Source of the DNA: Saccharopolyspora kobensis
Lineage (GTDB): Bacteria; Actinomycetota; Actinomycetes; Mycobacteriales; Pseudonocardiaceae
Reading direction: 5' to 3'
Length of the DNA stretch: 64,000 nucleotides
Assembly: GCF_900108315.1 (NCBI RefSeq)
Contig: NZ_FNVB01000006.1
Location: 206,180-270,179, forward strand
A model generated the notes under the pieces. The model worked only from the letters and a program-made list of their open reading frames with translations, was not told where the DNA came from and did not search any database. The number at the start of each line of letters is the position of its first letter. Within the stretch, counting starts at the first letter, position 1. The position numbers were made by a program, and so were the translations under genes. Positions 62,691 to 64,000 of the stretch are shown one piece after another.

Positions 62691-63938
62691 GTGACACGTG
62701 CTCGTGACGGGCGGCACCTGCTGGTCGCGGCGATCGTGCTGGAGATCCTCGCGATCTGGTTCGTGCACTGGATCGACACCCGCGGCTACATCGACACCGA
62801 GATCTACCGGCTCGGCGCCCGCGCCTGGCTGAACGGCAACGAGGTGTACGGCGACGACCTCACCCCGGAGTCGCCGGACTCGGGCACGCTGCCGTTCATC
62901 TACCCGCCGTTCGCGGTGCTGCTGTTCGTGCCGCTGACCTGGCTCTCCGGCGACACCGCGGTGGTGCTGGTGTCGGTCGTCTCACACCTGGCGATCCTGG
63001 TCACCGCGTACTCGCTGGCCCGGTCGTCGAGCTACTTCGCGCCGCGGGCCGGGCAGCTGGCGGTGGCCACCGCGCTGCTGCTGCCGTGGCTCACGCTGAT
63101 CGAGCCGACGCGCGAGACGCTCAACTACGGGCAGATCAACCTGCTGCTGATGGGCCTGGTGGCGGCCGACTGCCTGCTGCCGCGCACCCGCTGGCCGCGC
63201 GGCCTGCTGGTGGGCATCGCCGCCGCGATCAAGCTGACACCGCTCGGGTTCCTGCTGCTGTTCCTGCTGCGCCGCGACTTCCGCGCGATGGCGGTGACCG
63301 GCATCACGTTCGCCGCGACGGTGCTGATCGGGCTGATCGCCATGCCGCAGGACTCCGCGGACTGGTGGCTGGACTCGATGTTCTCCACCGGCGACTCCCT
63401 CGGCACCGTCTACGTGGGCAACATGACGTTGCGCAGCCTGATCGCCAAGCAGTCGGTGACCGGCTTCGAGCTGAACGCGCTGTGGGTGATCGGCTCGCTG
63501 CTGCTGCTCGCGCTGGCGGTGCTCGGCATGCGGTACGCGCTGCGGGTCGGCAACCTGCCGCTGGCGGTGTGCCTGAACGCGGTGTGGATCCTGCTGGTGT
63601 CGCCGATCTCCTGGTCGCACCACTGGGTGTGGGCCGGGCCGGCGCTCGCGCTGCTGTTCGCGATGTCGTTGCGGCACCGCTGGTACGGAGTGCTGTTCAC
63701 GGTGGTGCTGTGCGCGCTGACGGTGCTGATCGCCCCGCAGTGGTACCTGCCGAACACCGGGGACAAGGAACTGGCCTGGACGTTCTCGCAGCAGGTGGTC
63801 GGCAACTCCTACACGCTGATCGGCATCGGGTTCCTGGTCGCCGCGGCGGTGGCCTGCGCGCGGTTCCGACCCGATTCCGTCCGCGCACCCGCACCCGTCG
63901 ACGTGCCGCCGGCCGCCGCGCCCCAGCACTACCGCTGA
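62691..63938 (+). CDS. GT87 membrane glycosyltransferase (AftC/PimE type)
   Basis: About 415 residues, ten or so helices. GT87 features are visible: YIDTEIYRLGARAWLNGNEVYG in the first loop, with the acidic residues of the donor site, FIYPPFAVLLFVPL, LNYGQINLLLMGLVA, IAAAIKLTPLGFLLL and SPISWSHHWVW. The family includes mycobacterial PimE (mannosyl) and AftC (branching arabinosyl), both using decaprenyl-phosphate sugars; sequence alone does not decide which. The frame is open to 62499, but the coding look starts near GTG 62676/62679/62691; I chose 62691, with GGTGGTGA upstream. It is divergent from glf. Confidence 0.85.
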   Translation: MTRARDGRHLLVAAIVLEILAIWFVHWIDTRGYIDTEIYRLGARAWLNGNEVYGDDLTPESPDSGTLPFIYPPFAVLLFVPLTWLSGDTAVVLVSVVSHLAILVTAYSLARSSSYFAPRAGQLAVATALLLPWLTLIEPTRETLNYGQINLLLMGLVAADCLLPRTRWPRGLLVGIAAAIKLTPLGFLLLFLLRRDFRAMAVTGITFAATVLIGLIAMPQDSADWWLDSMFSTGDSLGTVYVGNMTLRSLIAKQSVTGFELNALWVIGSLLLLALAVLGMRYALRVGNLPLAVCLNAVWILLVSPISWSHHWVWAGPALALLFAMSLRHRWYGVLFTVVLCALTVLIAPQWYLPNTGDKELAWTFSQQVVGNSYTLIGIGFLVAAAVACARFRPDSVRAPAPVDVPPAAAPQHYR

Positions 63939-63949
63939 CCGGATTCGAT

Positions 63950-64000
63950 CCCCGCTGGAATCGCGCATCCGTCGGCGTGTCACGCGCCCGACACACCGGC
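63950..64000. repeat. Probable edge of another composite repeat (partial)
   Basis: After GATTCGAT..GGAATCGC, which is a degenerate palindrome pair, the sequence reads CCGTCGGCGTGTC, seven bases, then CCCGACAC. The same two words occur in this order between the modules at 47768-47819. The window ends before a second module would appear. Confidence 0.4.

Overview
The window is GC-rich actinobacterial DNA, most likely from a mycolate-free member of the Pseudonocardiaceae (Saccharopolyspora/Amycolatopsis-type). Two things point there. One is the DUF5753/DUF397 regulator pair at the left edge. The other is a large arabinogalactan (AG) locus whose gene content parallels Mycobacterium tuberculosis Rv3777-Rv3809 but lacks the mycolate genes (pks13, fadD32, accD4, antigen 85) found there. 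This assignment is inference from gene content; no search was run.

Layout. 1-5 kb: the end of an HTH/DUF5753 regulator with its DUF397 partner, a cytochrome P450, a MarR-controlled ABC exporter and a second MarR gene. 4.95-10.2 kb: a tRNA-Ser(UGA) followed by a gene-poor accessory stretch. It carries a TIR-domain membrane protein, a secreted protein of unknown function and a solitary HsdR-N-type nuclease-like protein, and contains two decayed copies of the tRNA 3' end. This looks like a degraded tRNA-targeted island. 10.3-24 kb: ordinary mixed metabolism, including two LysR genes divergent from their likely targets (alpha/beta hydrolase, cupin), a VanX-like and an M15 peptidase, VOC proteins, DUF899, an isochorismatase-like protein lacking its catalytic residues, a SUKH-like protein, and secreted hydrolases and aminopeptidase.

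24-64 kb: the AG region. The order is an Rv3777-like quinone oxidoreductase, an Rv3778c-like aminotransferase, the proteasome activator bpa, wzm-wzt-glfT1 (export and priming of lipid-linked galactan), a first emb arabinosyltransferase, an LppP/LprE lipoprotein, gtrA, two tandem dprE1 paralogues plus dprE2 (decaprenyl-phospho-arabinose synthesis), an LGFP-repeat wall protein, a GT-C enzyme, two more emb genes, and a GtrB/GtrA/FAD-oxidoreductase cassette. After an interruption by two SDR genes, a frameshifted MmyB-type regulator and phoD comes the minus-strand operon glf-glfT2-PAP2-ubiA, then a GT87 mannosyl/arabinosyltransferase. Together these genes make UDP-Galf, polymerise and export galactan, make the decaprenyl-phospho-arabinose donor, and build arabinan.

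The most unusual items are: (i) an AT-rich composite element of twin 16-bp palindromes, found intergenically and also in-frame inside the third emb gene; (ii) a dprE1 pair in which one copy has Thr at the benzothiazinone-target Cys position; (iii) a UbiA enzyme with a long acidic N-terminus built of three 138-bp repeats; (iv) the TIR/transmembrane/TIR-like protein in the tRNA-associated island; (v) a second dispersed palindrome family centred on GTGAGTGCTTTGGGG.
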